From Candidatus Kuenenia stuttgartensis (GTDB lineage: Bacteria > Planctomycetota > Planctomycetia > Planctomycetales > Planctomycetaceae), in assembly GCA_945861975.1 (NCBI GenBank), contig CAMAXD010000011.1, positions 1-43,762 of the forward strand: a stretch of 43,762 nt of DNA, written 5' to 3'. The notes beneath the pieces were generated by a model, which had not been told where the DNA came from, did no database searches, and was given only the letters and a program-made list of their open reading frames with translations. The position numbers were made by a program, and so were the translations under genes. Of this stretch, positions 1 through 9,355 are shown piece after piece; the first letter of the stretch is position 1, and every line of letters starts with the position of its first letter.

Positions 1-67
1 CCTGCCTCAAATCATGCCGTGCCAAGAATAAGTTCAGGGATTGCGGTGTTTTTCTCTCGTGGCAAGT

Positions 68-421
68 TTAGTTTGCGGTCAGGCCTTCGGAAAACACGAG
101 CGGATGTTCGATCATCCATCTTTGCATCTGCAGGGCATTTGCGATGGCACTGTGAGACGGAATGGTGTGCCCTGAGCCTGACACCGGCTTCAAGATCATC
201 ACTCCTGAGCTCGTAGGATGACTATCAGTTATTGGCTGCATGATGATCTCACTCACGCCGTGAGAGTGCTCAACAAGCAACGATGCCTGTAGGGGTCTAA
301 TTTTGTGTTCGTCGGTCATGGCGGAAGATCCTTTCATGAATCTCAGTTGAGGTTTCAAAGGCTTCTGAAGAAACATGGTGTAGACGTCAAGTTGCTGCCT
401 TGATGTCGAGTCCAGCGGCAT
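68..421 (-). CDS. Possible hypothetical protein (uncertain)
   Basis: A 117-residue reading frame from the first ATG; the same frame stays open upstream to a TTG at 628. Codon third positions look mixed but plausible for coding. The product is soluble, without signal peptide or membrane segment, and has no motif I recognise. It would be divergent from the fasciclin gene. No ribosome binding site decides the start. It could equally be a chance open frame; it is listed because nothing else explains the left edge. Confidence 0.3.
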   Translation of the reverse strand: MPLDSTSRQQLDVYTMFLQKPLKPQLRFMKGSSAMTDEHKIRPLQASLLVEHSHGVSEIIMQPITDSHPTSSGVMILKPVSGSGHTIPSHSAIANALQMQRWMIEHPLVFSEGLTAN

Positions 422-838
422 GATTTCGTCGTCGCCGAGTTGAGATTCAGGGCAGCGCCAGTGCGAACAGGACGTCAATAGACTGCGTAGATCCCGCCGA
501 GTTGTCTCCTGACCATCATCTGAGTGTGCAATCCGCGTTGCTGTGAAGCCATTAACTGTCAGCGGAGTAGTGTCGTTGGCGAAGGAGGATCTCGGTTCGT
601 CGGCTTCAATCAATTTCCTGCGTGGCAATTGTTAGGTGGGGCGGCAAAAGACATGAGTGGCGAAGAGTGGTTTAAGAGTGTACGTCCGTATGTTCGCTGG
701 TGTCTTGCCTCGTGGATGCCAGAAAAATTGCAAAGGAATGTTATTTATCCGGGCGTCCTACGGACTGAGCAGTGAACGTTATGGACGTTTGTGAGATGCA
801 AAGGTTTCAATTGTGCTGGTTTTTTAGGGAAAAGTGCT
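422..838. other. No clear gene; upstream region of the fasciclin gene
   Basis: Short frames on both strands cross this stretch but none shows a recognisable family, a good start, or a signal peptide. It probably holds the promoter of the fasciclin gene, but I see no convincing -35/-10 pair. Confidence 0.4.
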
Positions 839-1798
839 ATGAAAAAATTGATTTGTGCCGTTATCGGGAGTTTGCTGGTCTCGTCTGCTGTAGAGGCAGG
901 ATCGAAATGCAAATCGTCATCAGTTGTTCACAGAGGCGCTGCCAGAAGTCACGTACTGACGTCAGCTGTCGCTAAACCTCAGCAGAAGGACATCGTCGAT
1001 ACAGCAGTGTCGGCTGGTTCTTTCAAGACATTGGTGGCTGCTGTGAAGGCCGCGGGGCTTGTGGAGACTTTGAAGGGCGACGGACCGTTTACTGTATTCG
1101 CTCCGACGGACGAAGCCTTCGCGAAGCTTCCGGCAGGAACTGTTGAATCACTTTTGAAGCCAGAGAACAAAGCAAAGCTTCAGGCGATTTTGACATACCA
1201 CGTGGTGTCAGGGAAAGTTCTTGCTGCGGACGTTGTAAAGCTCAAGGGTGCGGTGACAGTTCAGGGTCAGCAGATTGATATTGCTGTCGCCGACGGAACC
1301 GTCACTGTGGATAGTGCGAAGGTTCTCAAAACGGACATTGAGTGTTCGAATGGCGTAATTCACGTGATCGACAGCGTCATCCTGCCTGCAGATTCGGACA
1401 TTGTTGACACCGCTGTAGCGGCTGGCTCGTTCAAGACACTGGCGGCTGCACTGACTGCTGCTGAGTTGGTGGAGACTTTGAAAGGCGAGGGCCCGTTCAC
1501 AGTTTTCGCTCCAACGGATGAGGCATTCGCAAAGCTACCTGCCGGTACAGTGGAGTCATTACTGAAGCCAGAAAATCGTGAGAAGCTTGTTGCCATCCTG
1601 ACCTACCACGTAGTGCCTGGTAAGGTTCTTGCCAGCGACGTCGTCAAGCTGAAATCTGCGAAGACGGTGAATGGCAAGGCAGTTGTGATTAAGGTCAAAG
1701 ACTCTGGGGTCACGATTGATAGTGCGAAAGTCGTCGCCACAGACATTGAGACATCGAATGGCGTGATCCATGTCATCGACAGTGTCATTCTGCCGTAG
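839..1798 (+). CDS. Secreted protein with two tandem fasciclin (FAS1) domains
   Basis: 319 residues. The ATG at 839 is preferred over the upstream in-frame GTG because it opens a signal peptide ([20 protein letters not shown]) and has AGGGA 8 nt upstream. Two FAS1 domains follow, about residues 51-183 and 187-319. Both carry the family blocks [17 protein letters not shown] and [13 protein letters not shown]. The two copies are very alike at protein and DNA level (period about 136 codons), so they look like an internal duplication. FAS1 proteins are extracellular or envelope-attached and mediate adhesion; the ligand here is unknown. The gene is followed by a likely terminator, so it is probably monocistronic. 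Confidence 0.93.
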   Translation: MKKLICAVIGSLLVSSAVEAGSKCKSSSVVHRGAARSHVLTSAVAKPQQKDIVDTAVSAGSFKTLVAAVKAAGLVETLKGDGPFTVFAPTDEAFAKLPAGTVESLLKPENKAKLQAILTYHVVSGKVLAADVVKLKGAVTVQGQQIDIAVADGTVTVDSAKVLKTDIECSNGVIHVIDSVILPADSDIVDTAVAAGSFKTLAAALTAAELVETLKGEGPFTVFAPTDEAFAKLPAGTVESLLKPENREKLVAILTYHVVPGKVLASDVVKLKSAKTVNGKAVVIKVKDSGVTIDSAKVVATDIETSNGVIHVIDSVILP

Positions 1799-1826
1799 TA
1801 AGCAATCTCGAAGGTGGTGTTGCTTC

Positions 1827-1871
1827 GCTCCGGCTGCACGATATTCAATCTCGTTCGGCCGGGGCGTTTTT
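1827..1871 (+). terminator. Likely intrinsic terminator after the fasciclin gene
   Basis: An 8-bp stem, GCTCCGGC (1827-1834) with GCCGGGGC (1858-1865; one G-U pair), encloses a 23-nt loop that can itself pair partly (ACGA/TCGT). GTTTTT follows directly. Confidence 0.6.
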
Positions 1872-1977
1872 CTTGAGCAAAGTGCAACTGTAATCGCAGA
1901 TGCTGCGAATTGCCCTGTGCATCAAAGCGTGGTCACCAGAGGACTGTCGTCCAAGCCCTGGTTCTGAGCAGGAGTGA

Positions 1978-2655
1978 GTGCAAGTGTCCGTTACATTCAG
2001 TGAATTGTGTGAGGAGACGTCTGCGGAAGAGGACTGTTGTATCCGCGGCAGCGGCAATTCCGCCAACCGAGGTGCCTCGGACACAGACATCCCCGTCGAC
2101 CTTGCCGCAATCAAGGCTGCAGTCCGCATCATCCTTCGTGCTGTGGGTGAGGATCCTGATCGGGATGGCTTGCTCGAGACGCCGCGGCGAGTTGCGAAGA
2201 TGTATGCGGAGATGTTCTCAGGATTGTCGCTCGACCCAGGCCGTCATCTGGAGGTGACGTTTGAGGAGAGTTATGACGAGATCGTGCTTGTTCGGGACAT
2301 TGCCTTCACCAGCATGTGCGAGCATCATCTGTTGCCGTTTCGCGGTGTGGCTCACGTCGCTTATATACCTGACGGCAGGGTGACGGGGCTGAGCAAACTG
2401 GCTCGTGTTGTAGAAGAAGTTTCGCGTCGCCCGCAGGTTCAGGAACGTATGACACAGACGATCGCCGATCTGATCGAGAATCGTCTGGGCAGTAAAGCCG
2501 TGGGTGTCATTGTCCGTGCCGAACATTCCTGTATGTCCATTCGGGGAATTCGAAAGACTGGTAGTTCGACCGTGACCAGCACCATGAGAGGTTCTTTCAG
2601 GACAGATCCGGCAAGCCGTGCCGAGCTAATGTCACTCATCAATATGCCAGAGTGA
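1978..2655 (+). CDS. folE: GTP cyclohydrolase I
   Basis: Converts GTP to 7,8-dihydroneopterin triphosphate and formate, the shared first step of folate, biopterin and 7-deazaguanine synthesis. 225 residues. The catalytic core begins near residue 42 with the helix leading into [19 protein letters not shown]. The zinc/active-site block is CEHHLLPF (C114, H116, H117), and the second part is [10 protein letters not shown] (H183, C185). All expected ligands are therefore present, as in the zinc-dependent type IA enzyme. The N-terminal ~40 residues are Cys/Ser-rich and not conserved. A GTG at 1984 is better spaced from GGAG (1971-1974) than the GTG used here, so the start is uncertain by two codons. 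queD follows after 42 nt, suggesting an operon. Confidence 0.95.
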   Translation: MQVSVTFSELCEETSAEEDCCIRGSGNSANRGASDTDIPVDLAAIKAAVRIILRAVGEDPDRDGLLETPRRVAKMYAEMFSGLSLDPGRHLEVTFEESYDEIVLVRDIAFTSMCEHHLLPFRGVAHVAYIPDGRVTGLSKLARVVEEVSRRPQVQERMTQTIADLIENRLGSKAVGVIVRAEHSCMSIRGIRKTGSSTVTSTMRGSFRTDPASRAELMSLINMPE

Positions 2656-2697
2656 AGTAAGCGTGGATTGAGGCAGGTATTCACCCGGAGAGGTCAC

Positions 2698-3183
2698 ATG
2701 ATTATTCAGAAGCAGTACAAATTCTACGCGGCTCATCGCAACGAGACGTTGCAGGATAAGTGTCGAAATCTCCATGGCCATCGGTACGGCCTGAAGTGTT
2801 TCTTTGAAGTCGAACGAGACGGGGACATCAGCACCCTGTTCGGCGACTTTGATGCTCAAATCGAGCCGTGGCTGAAGCAGTACTACGATCATGCATTGCT
2901 GATCAACGTGCATGACACGTTGTTTGAATCGCTGCAGCAGCACATGCTCCGGACAGGGGAAGACTTAAGGCTCAAGGTGATGGAACGGCCAACCAGTGTA
3001 GAGAATCTCTGCCATCTGTTGTTCAGCGAGATTACTCAAATGGGGTTTCGCTTGTCTCACATTGAAGTGCAGGAAACAGACACGTCGACAATGTCATACT
3101 GCCGTGAAGACTGGATTCGGGACAACCGGACGCTGACACGCACGACCCCAATGAGAATGGCAGAAACTGCCAGCAGCATTTGA
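2698..3183 (+). CDS. queD: 6-carboxy-5,6,7,8-tetrahydropterin synthase (QueD/PTPS family)
   Basis: 161 residues. Acts on dihydroneopterin triphosphate to give 6-carboxytetrahydropterin in the queuosine/7-deazaguanine pathway. Zinc ligands are H13 (YAAH), H26 and H28 (HGH). The catalytic Cys is C22 in the CxxxHGH motif, which marks the QueD type rather than the PTPS-III type with Glu. The family blocks YDHALLIN (residues 63-70), PTSVENL (98-104) and QET (126-128) are present. ATG 2698 has GGAGAGG just upstream; an earlier in-frame start at 2668 lacks support. Sits directly behind folE, its substrate supplier. No queC, queE or queF is in the window. Confidence 0.9.
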   Translation: MIIQKQYKFYAAHRNETLQDKCRNLHGHRYGLKCFFEVERDGDISTLFGDFDAQIEPWLKQYYDHALLINVHDTLFESLQQHMLRTGEDLRLKVMERPTSVENLCHLLFSEITQMGFRLSHIEVQETDTSTMSYCREDWIRDNRTLTRTTPMRMAETASSI

Positions 3184-3205
3184 TGATGGTTGAGGTGGCT
3201 GCAAA

Positions 3206-3224
3206 CCGTGTTTTAATCACACGG
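3206..3224. terminator. Small hairpin between convergent genes
   Basis: CCGTGT (3206-3211) pairs with ACACGG (3219-3224) around a 7-nt loop; flanking GTGG/CCAC could extend it imperfectly. It lies between the end of queD and the end of the convergent CHAP-like gene. There is no clean T-run, so a terminator role is only a guess from position. Confidence 0.3.
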
Positions 3225-3247
3225 CCACTTGAAATGGCAACCAGTCT

Positions 3248-4054
3248 TCAAGGTGTCAGCCTGCGAATGGCAGCCACGCCGGCTGAGGTTGTATAGATTT
3301 CGTAACCGCCAGCATTCACAACGGCAACAGACGCGCCGCTGGAAAGTCGGAGCCTGACTGGCAGTGTCGTTCCCGTCAGAGTCAACCATCTTATTTGATA
3401 ACTGGCAAATGTGTTGGCGGATGTCAAAGAGAATGAACCGAGGTTGCTGGTGCCAACAAGTAATGTGATTGATTGCGTCGCAGTCCTGTTGTTTGTGAGT
3501 GAGAACTTTGTCTGTCCGGTTTGAGCGATCCTCGCCTTCGGACGATAGATCCTGAGATAGCCCGAGACGAGTTTGGTAATATCTATTGAATCTTTTCTGA
3601 GAGTTCGAATCTGATTGAAATTCTGCTGATACACAAATGTTGGGGCCCCCGCTATATTCACCGTGGCAACCACAGATGTGTGCTGAGTAGTTGTTGAGGA
3701 GAACGTTGGGTAGACGAACCTGGCGTTTCTGTATTGGATGATGTCTCCTGGAAGAAGCTTTGTTGTGGGTTTCGAATCTGTCCACTTGGCACTCACAATC
3801 GAGATGCTTTTGACGAGCGTACCCCAGACGTAATCGCCTGCTGCCGGTGAATCAGCACCCAGATCAGTATTGGTGAACTCAGCACCGGCCGCTCTTAATG
3901 CTTCGCTGGCAGCGTGAGCACACTCCCCACCACCGATTCGGGCACCGACTTTTCCCGCCAAAAAAGTGGTGACTTTCGAATTCAGCGTTTGACCCTCACA
4001 GGAGGGTGACAAGCCGACGACAGTCAGCAGAATAGCGATCATTGATAGACGCAT
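3248..4054 (-). CDS. Secreted CHAP/NlpC-P60-like protein of unknown substrate
   Basis: 268 residues from the ATG at 4054, chosen because it starts a signal peptide (hydrophobic stretch MIAILLTVVGL, likely cleaved near residue 20). The frame is open further upstream, but that part is Arg-rich and not signal-like. Residues ~28-172 resemble the papain-like CHAP/NlpC fold: GGGECAHAA supplies a candidate nucleophile C45, LLPGDIIQYR is the typical strand, QHTSVVATV supplies H125, and YQQN supplies a polar third residue (N145). The C-terminal ~90 residues look like a beta-sandwich rich in Thr/Ser. If active it would be a peptidase or amidase outside the cytoplasm. The family assignment is by motif only. 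Confidence 0.7.
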   Translation of the reverse strand: MRLSMIAILLTVVGLSPSCEGQTLNSKVTTFLAGKVGARIGGGECAHAASEALRAAGAEFTNTDLGADSPAAGDYVWGTLVKSISIVSAKWTDSKPTTKLLPGDIIQYRNARFVYPTFSSTTTQHTSVVATVNIAGAPTFVYQQNFNQIRTLRKDSIDITKLVSGYLRIYRPKARIAQTGQTKFSLTNNRTATQSITLLVGTSNLGSFSLTSANTFASYQIRWLTLTGTTLPVRLRLSSGASVAVVNAGGYEIYTTSAGVAAIRRLTP

Positions 4055-4324
4055 TTGGACGGGCTCGTTCTTGTCAGTTGCGGCGATAGGCTCTCTGGTA
4101 CGCATTGCTGCGGTGTCTGACCGTTTGAAACGGACGACACTATAGCCTTGAAAAATCAGTATTGTCGATGGCAACAGGGTCTGCAATTTTCCAGTTGTTG
4201 TTCTGTACCTGTACAAGAGGCAGCGATTGACACGATCAGAGATGCTGGTGGTTTCTGCTCGCCTCATTCTGAATCTCATCGCGATCTGAGTTCGTCGGAG
4301 TTCAAGCTTGGCGTTCTGCAAGGT

Positions 4325-5623
4325 CTATCCTGCCCACAGCTCTGAAAGCCCTTCGCCATCCGGAACTAACAGTGGGAACTGTTTACTGAACGGATGCTCT
4401 GCGATTCCCGCGAGGCGGCGCAGGGCGTCATGAATATGTTCGGGGCGGATGCGAACACCGGCCTGATCGTTGGTTGTCAGTGTCTTTGCGTCAACTGGCG
4501 TCAACTGCTGCTTTTCGTCAGTGGCACCAATCACTCGATTACCGCCAATTCCGGGTCCCAGAAACATGATGGAATTGATCGACCAGTGATCTTTTCCATT
4601 TCCGTTGTTGTACGTCGGAGTCCGCCCCATTTCGCTCTGTATCACCACAACAAGTTTTTCCCGAATCTGTAGATCCGCGGCTCTCTTGAGAACGTAATCA
4701 ATGCCAGCGAGGAACTCCGGAATCAGTTTCATCTGGTCGGTGTCATTGTTGTTATGGCTGTCGAATTGTCCGATCGAAAGATTGGCCGAGATGCAGACGC
4801 CAGCTTTGAACGAAGCCAGAGCTATATCGGCCTGCTGAGCCAATCGCTCACCAGCCTGCTGCTTTGGAATGAACGGCACCACACGCTGTAATGCCTTTGA
4901 GTTCACCTGTGCCGAATACAGCATGCTTTGACTTCGTTCGACTCGCGGAAGCCGGATGGAAGAGACGCGTGCATCGAACTGTTCCTGAAGAGCCTTTTCG
5001 ATGCGGTCTGAGACAAATGGATCGTGATACGGGGCTCGTTCGTTGCCTTCCACAAAGTCGGCTTTTGCCAGCAGGTTTAAAGACTGCAGATAAGGCACGC
5101 GCGACATGGGCACCAGATTTCCCGTGGCCGAGTAATTGCCGAACGTCAAAAATGCTAGCGGCGCGTCGGCTCCATGACAGGCTGCGACGAGTGCTGGGAA
5201 TGTCGGGAAATTTGTGCTGTCCAGTTTTCCGGTCGCCATATAGCGAGCACACGGCGTGTGATTATTGACGGACAAATCCAGCCCGTTGAGTGTGCGAAGT
5301 TCATTGCCGTATTTTGCAAAGAAGTTCTCGTTGCTCATTCCCTTTTCGATATGATTTGCCGTTGGAGCAAAGCGATGCGATCCTGCTGTGAGAATCTCTC
5401 CCTGTTGATAGAGTCGATTGATCCCTTCGACTCCCTTGGGATCCATCAGATAGGTTGTGTCCCAGCCACCGGAGGCGTTGAAGACGACATAATAGGGTCC
5501 CGGATAGCCAGCAGTTTCTGCCTTCTTCGCTTCGTCGCCGCGAAGGATTGAATCCATGCCGATTGGTGCCGCAAGGCCAAGCCCGGCAGCGCGGCAAAGA
5601 TTAAGGAAGTTTCGGCGGAGCAT
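4325..5623 (-). CDS. DUF1501 family protein, Tat-type leader
   Basis: 432 residues. The N-terminus RRNFLNLCRAAGLGLAAP is a twin-arginine type leader, so export in folded form is likely. The body matches the planctomycete DUF1501 family, a relative of the sulfatase/alkaline phosphatase superfamily: NASGGWDTTYLMDP near residue 48, MGRTPTYNNGNGKDHWS near residue 330, and the ending with DALRRLAGI. Substrate and activity are unknown. It lies 114 nt downstream of the cytochrome c/DUF1588-like gene on the same strand. Such pairs recur in planctomycete genomes and probably act together in the periplasm. No Shine-Dalgarno sequence is visible before the ATG. Confidence 0.9.
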   Translation of the reverse strand: MLRRNFLNLCRAAGLGLAAPIGMDSILRGDEAKKAETAGYPGPYYVVFNASGGWDTTYLMDPKGVEGINRLYQQGEILTAGSHRFAPTANHIEKGMSNENFFAKYGNELRTLNGLDLSVNNHTPCARYMATGKLDSTNFPTFPALVAACHGADAPLAFLTFGNYSATGNLVPMSRVPYLQSLNLLAKADFVEGNERAPYHDPFVSDRIEKALQEQFDARVSSIRLPRVERSQSMLYSAQVNSKALQRVVPFIPKQQAGERLAQQADIALASFKAGVCISANLSIGQFDSHNNNDTDQMKLIPEFLAGIDYVLKRAADLQIREKLVVVIQSEMGRTPTYNNGNGKDHWSINSIMFLGPGIGGNRVIGATDEKQQLTPVDAKTLTTNDQAGVRIRPEHIHDALRRLAGIAEHPFSKQFPLLVPDGEGLSELWAG

Positions 5624-5737
5624 AGGGAAGTTTTCGGTGTTAAGAAAAAATGCACACGGAGGCTTCGAAAGCAGCGTTCAATGGTTCAGCCGACTCTGAT
5701 CAGGAAGACATTGCGTTTGCTGAATACAGAGAACTCG

Positions 5738-8053
5738 CTACTCATACAAAAACGCATGTTGTCGCAACAGATAAGTCACTACGCCACGCCACGCGCGAAT
5801 TGTGTAAAGAGGATCCTCGGTTCTGAATTCCTCCCGGCCACCACAGAAATAGGATTCGCGAGGTTCGAATCGGCCCTGAGCATTTGCGTCAGAGAGGATG
5901 CCTGTGAAAAGCAGATAGGTTCGTTCGATTTCCGGATCGTCTGAGGCAAGTTCCTGTCCCAGCAGCCGTTGGTAAAGTGAAACAATCGTCTGGCGAATTC
6001 GTTGGTTTGACATGTCGTCACCCGGGACGACGCTCGGTTCAATTGTTGAGAACAGAAGTCGCTCTGGGGTTTCTCTCCGAAAGTCACGAGCCACATGATA
6101 ACAGGCAACATCGTTGGCAAGGATTCCCTGAATCGCTCCCATCGCGCCACTGGGATCAGAGTTGCGTTCTGTGATGGAAACCGAATCGATACCGCCGTAC
6201 AGAATCTTTGTTTCTCCGTTGAGTCGTCCCCATTCTTTTCCAAAGATCGCTTTGAGCTTGCGTTCCAGTTGTTCGGGACTGAGCAGTCTCACGATACCGA
6301 TGTCATCCAGTTCGGCCGCTCGATCAGGGTTCATAGCGACGGCTTGTAGCCCATCGATGCGATAACAGTAAGATGCGATCAGGCTGCGAAATACCGTCTT
6401 CAGATTGAAGCCGCTCGCGGCAAACTCGCGGGCTGTTGATTCAATTAGTTTTCGCTGAGCCAGATACGCACGGCGACGAGCGGCGAACAGTGGATCATCA
6501 ATGTCATCCGGTGATTGAAGCGTTTTCCTTCCGAACAGGATGTAATAAACATGTTCAACCATCGCGACCGCAAAGCGTGGATCTTTGACCGTGCGTTCAG
6601 CCAACCATTGAGGGGCTCGCCAGCGTTCGGACGGCGGCATGTCTTCGCCATCAAAGCCGGCCTGGAACATGTCTTTGTACCAGCCGTCCTTGCGAGGAAT
6701 CACGTGGCCTTCAAAGTCGAAGTCCTGAAAAATGCTTGAGACCGGATCGATTGTCCGATGACACACCACGCAATCCGGGGCCTGCATCGTGGGGATTTCA
6801 TACTTCGCCGCCACGGCGGACGCATCTGTCGAGCGTGGTGCAAGCTGCATGATGTCGATGCCCAGGAAGTGTTGATAGAACATGCGGGCTCGCAGCCGAT
6901 TGCGATTGGTTTCCGTGGACGGATATCGTCGCAGGTAGTGGAACATGCTGAGAAAACCAGCGTGCGGATAAAGCCCGGTTGCAGATTCCTGAGTCTTCCC
7001 GTCGCGGCCCGTTAGCGCGGATAACTTTGCGGGGATATATTCAAATGGGTCTGCGGGATTTTTGAACTGGTCCTTGATGCTGTCGTAGATCCCATATCCG
7101 CGAGCCGTATGCGGCGAAACCATGATATAGTCGGCCGTGGCGATTTCGGTAAACGGTCGATTGTTGCGAACGATGTATTCGATCATCCGTAACGGTTCCT
7201 GCAGAAGTGCGTCGCGATAAACATCAGCCAGCTTCCATCCCGCGCGTTCTCGTTCGGCTTCGGGCAGGTTGCTGAAGTCCCAGTGCTGGTACCACAGCCG
7301 TGTCTTTTCAAAGTGGTGATACGACAACAGCGTCTCCGCATTATCTTCGATGCCGACGGTCAGAAAAATGTCGTTGAAGCCTTCTTTGAGACGTTCGTAA
7401 AAGGCATCTTCCTGAAACACTCGTTCGAGAATCGCCGCAACCGCTGCATCGCCATTCTGCCTGACTTCATCGAGTTCAGCTGTGGTTGGAAGTCTTCCCG
7501 CCAGGGAAAGCGTGATGCGCCGCAGCCTTTGATTCGGAGACAGCATCGTAAGGCCTTTGAAGAACGCCGCGGCTTCGGACGCCGAATAGACATCATCGAC
7601 GGCTTGTTCTGCGTCCTGCCCATTTAGCCGCCGCACAAATCGCTGGAGAATCTTCAGTCCGGTGGAATCCGCCTTCAGCACTTCTCCGCCACCGTGGTCA
7701 AGTTTTCCGGAGGCCTTCAAGAGAAGTCGTGACTCATCGCCCTCCATCGACTTGGCCATCACTTCGAATGCGGTCTTGTTTCGAGCCAGCCACGTTCGAT
7801 CGGATGAGCCAATCGAATCAGGCTTCAGCAAACGAAATGCACTCTCAGCCGCTTCTCCTTTTTCATTGTGGCATCGCAGGCATGTGCGTTCTCCAACCTT
7901 GGCCCAGACCTCGTCTTCAAAGAGGCGATCCTCAAAAAGGCAGCCGGGAATTGACTGTGCAGATATCTGCTGAGCTGATGTTTGTTGTGCCGTAATCGTG
8001 TCGGCAACGAAGATCAGGCAAAACACAGCGCCAAGGATTTGAGCCGTCATCAT
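5738..8053 (-). CDS. Planctomycete cytochrome c / DUF1592-DUF1588-like secreted protein
   Basis: 771 residues from the ATG at 8053; an ATG follows directly at 8050 and the frame extends upstream to 8128. This start opens the signal peptide (MMTAQILGAVFCLIFVADTITAQ). A first heme-binding CxxCH, CLRCHNEKG (C58, C61, H62), lies in an N-terminal planctomycete cytochrome-like domain. A region like DUF1549 (RRITLSLAGRLPT, ~179-190) and one like DUF1592 (RPFTEIATADYIMVSP) follow. A second CxxCH, CVVCHRTIDP (C428, C431, H432), sits in a DUF1588-like segment. Likely a periplasmic multidomain heme protein; its electron partners are unknown. Probably co-transcribed with the DUF1501 gene. Confidence 0.85.
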   Translation of the reverse strand: MMTAQILGAVFCLIFVADTITAQQTSAQQISAQSIPGCLFEDRLFEDEVWAKVGERTCLRCHNEKGEAAESAFRLLKPDSIGSSDRTWLARNKTAFEVMAKSMEGDESRLLLKASGKLDHGGGEVLKADSTGLKILQRFVRRLNGQDAEQAVDDVYSASEAAAFFKGLTMLSPNQRLRRITLSLAGRLPTTAELDEVRQNGDAAVAAILERVFQEDAFYERLKEGFNDIFLTVGIEDNAETLLSYHHFEKTRLWYQHWDFSNLPEAERERAGWKLADVYRDALLQEPLRMIEYIVRNNRPFTEIATADYIMVSPHTARGYGIYDSIKDQFKNPADPFEYIPAKLSALTGRDGKTQESATGLYPHAGFLSMFHYLRRYPSTETNRNRLRARMFYQHFLGIDIMQLAPRSTDASAVAAKYEIPTMQAPDCVVCHRTIDPVSSIFQDFDFEGHVIPRKDGWYKDMFQAGFDGEDMPPSERWRAPQWLAERTVKDPRFAVAMVEHVYYILFGRKTLQSPDDIDDPLFAARRRAYLAQRKLIESTAREFAASGFNLKTVFRSLIASYCYRIDGLQAVAMNPDRAAELDDIGIVRLLSPEQLERKLKAIFGKEWGRLNGETKILYGGIDSVSITERNSDPSGAMGAIQGILANDVACYHVARDFRRETPERLLFSTIEPSVVPGDDMSNQRIRQTIVSLYQRLLGQELASDDPEIERTYLLFTGILSDANAQGRFEPRESYFCGGREEFRTEDPLYTIRAWRGVVTYLLRQHAFLYE

Positions 8054-8166
8054 GTCATTTCCCGGCAAAGATGGTGCAGCGGATCCTACCGTTGGTTGGA
8101 ATGTCGGATTACCATTGCGAATAATCAAGACCCAACAGTCTACAGAATTAGCCAGAGGATTCGAAG

Positions 8167-9066
8167 ATGCAATCGTTGCGAACGGCCAGGTGGATGACTC
8201 CGATGATGTTTGGTGTCATCGCGGTTTTCTCGCCAGCCTATGCTCAGGAGACCGTGCCAGCAGGGGTTGTGTTCGAGAAGAATATAGAATACTCAAATCC
8301 TGATGATCAGCATCTTCAGCTTAATGTGGCTCGTCCGAAAGACGGAGTGGGCCCGTTTCCTGCTGTGATTTGTATTCACGGTGGTGGTTTTCGAGCAGGC
8401 ACGCGAGAAAGCTATAATGGGCTCTGCCTGCAACTGGCAGAAAGAGGCTATGTCGCTGTGACGGTATCTTATCGACTGTCTCCGAAGTTTCAGTTTCCAG
8501 CTGCCGTACATGATGTCAAAGCGGCTGTCCGCTGGATGCGGGCCAATGCGGAGAAGTACCAGATGGATCCGGATCGAATCGGGACAACTGGTGGTTCAGC
8601 CGGCGGCCATCTGGCTCAGTTTCTGGGGGTGACCAGTGGCGTTAAGAGATTCGAAGGTGATGGAGGAAACGCGGAGTATTCCAGCCATGTGAAGTGTGTG
8701 GTGAATTTTTATGGACCGAGCGACTTCACGAAATCGTACGATGCCAGTGTGGACGCAAAAGATGTCCTGCCGCTCTTTCTTGGTGGCAATCTGGAGCAGG
8801 AACGCCATCGCCATATCGAATCGAGCCCACTTTATTGGGTTACGCCCGAGGCCGCGCCGACTCTGTTTGTCCACGGAACGAAAGATGCCTACGTCGCGCA
8901 TGAGCAGGCTGAATGGATCGTTGAACGCATGAAGGCAGCCGACGTTGAAGCAACCTTGATGACAATTGAAGATGGTGATCATGGCTTCCGGACTTCCAGC
9001 CCGGAAGTCAAGGAGAAGATCGAGAAAGCTCGCTTCGAGTTTTTTGAGAAGCACTTAAAGAAATAG
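8167..9066 (+). CDS. Secreted alpha/beta hydrolase (esterase, BD-FAE/HSL-like)
   Basis: 299 residues with an N-terminal signal peptide (MTPMMFGVIAVFSPAYA at about residues 10-26). The oxyanion-hole motif HGGG is at 71-74. The nucleophile elbow GGSAGG gives Ser144, the acid is D240 in GTKDAYV, and the His is H272 in DGDHGF, completing the triad. These features fit the carboxylesterase group that includes feruloyl and acetyl-xylan esterase-like enzymes, suggesting removal of ester groups from polysaccharides in the periplasm or outside. The exact substrate cannot be read. Divergent from the cytochrome-like gene; a small membrane-protein gene follows 29 nt downstream. Confidence 0.88.
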   Translation: MQSLRTARWMTPMMFGVIAVFSPAYAQETVPAGVVFEKNIEYSNPDDQHLQLNVARPKDGVGPFPAVICIHGGGFRAGTRESYNGLCLQLAERGYVAVTVSYRLSPKFQFPAAVHDVKAAVRWMRANAEKYQMDPDRIGTTGGSAGGHLAQFLGVTSGVKRFEGDGGNAEYSSHVKCVVNFYGPSDFTKSYDASVDAKDVLPLFLGGNLEQERHRHIESSPLYWVTPEAAPTLFVHGTKDAYVAHEQAEWIVERMKAADVEATLMTIEDGDHGFRTSSPEVKEKIEKARFEFFEKHLKK

Positions 9067-9095
9067 AGGGCTCAGGATTCAAAAGGTGATCTGTA

Positions 9096-9341
9096 ATGAC
9101 GACAAAGAAGGCTGTCATCCTCACGATTGTTATCATCGTGCTCGCTACCGTCGTGGGGCTGGGGTTGATGTTCATGCTGGTCGATATCAACTCGAGCGGA
9201 GCAGAACAGAAAGTCGCCGCATTAGGTCAAGCCACGGGCTTTGTGACGGTCATTCCGATCTTTGGGGTCTGGGTCATGTGGGGGCTTCAGATGCGAAAAC
9301 AGAATGCTCAGAAGCCAACTCAGGGAAAATCCAAACGCTGA
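9096..9341 (+). CDS. Small membrane protein, two transmembrane segments
   Basis: 81 residues. AAGGTGAT upstream is a good ribosome binding site for the ATG. A hydrophobic helix at ~6-30 (VILTIVIIVLATVVGLGLMF) and a second at ~48-65 (FVTVIPIFGVWVMWGL) flank a short polar loop. The tail is Lys/Gln-rich and probably cytoplasmic. No family recognised. Close behind the esterase gene and likely co-transcribed with it; convergent with the beta-propeller gene. Confidence 0.65.
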   Translation: MTTKKAVILTIVIIVLATVVGLGLMFMLVDINSSGAEQKVAALGQATGFVTVIPIFGVWVMWGLQMRKQNAQKPTQGKSKR

Positions 9342-9355
9342 GTCGTTTTTTGAGA

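Noticed and set aside
524-775. 83-residue plus-strand frame before the fasciclin gene
   Set aside because: No motif, poor start and overlap with another open frame; kept out as unsupported.
1872-1977. Riboswitch (for example preQ1) before folE-queD
   Set aside because: The gap is mostly taken by the fasciclin terminator, and I see no preQ1-like pseudoknot motif.
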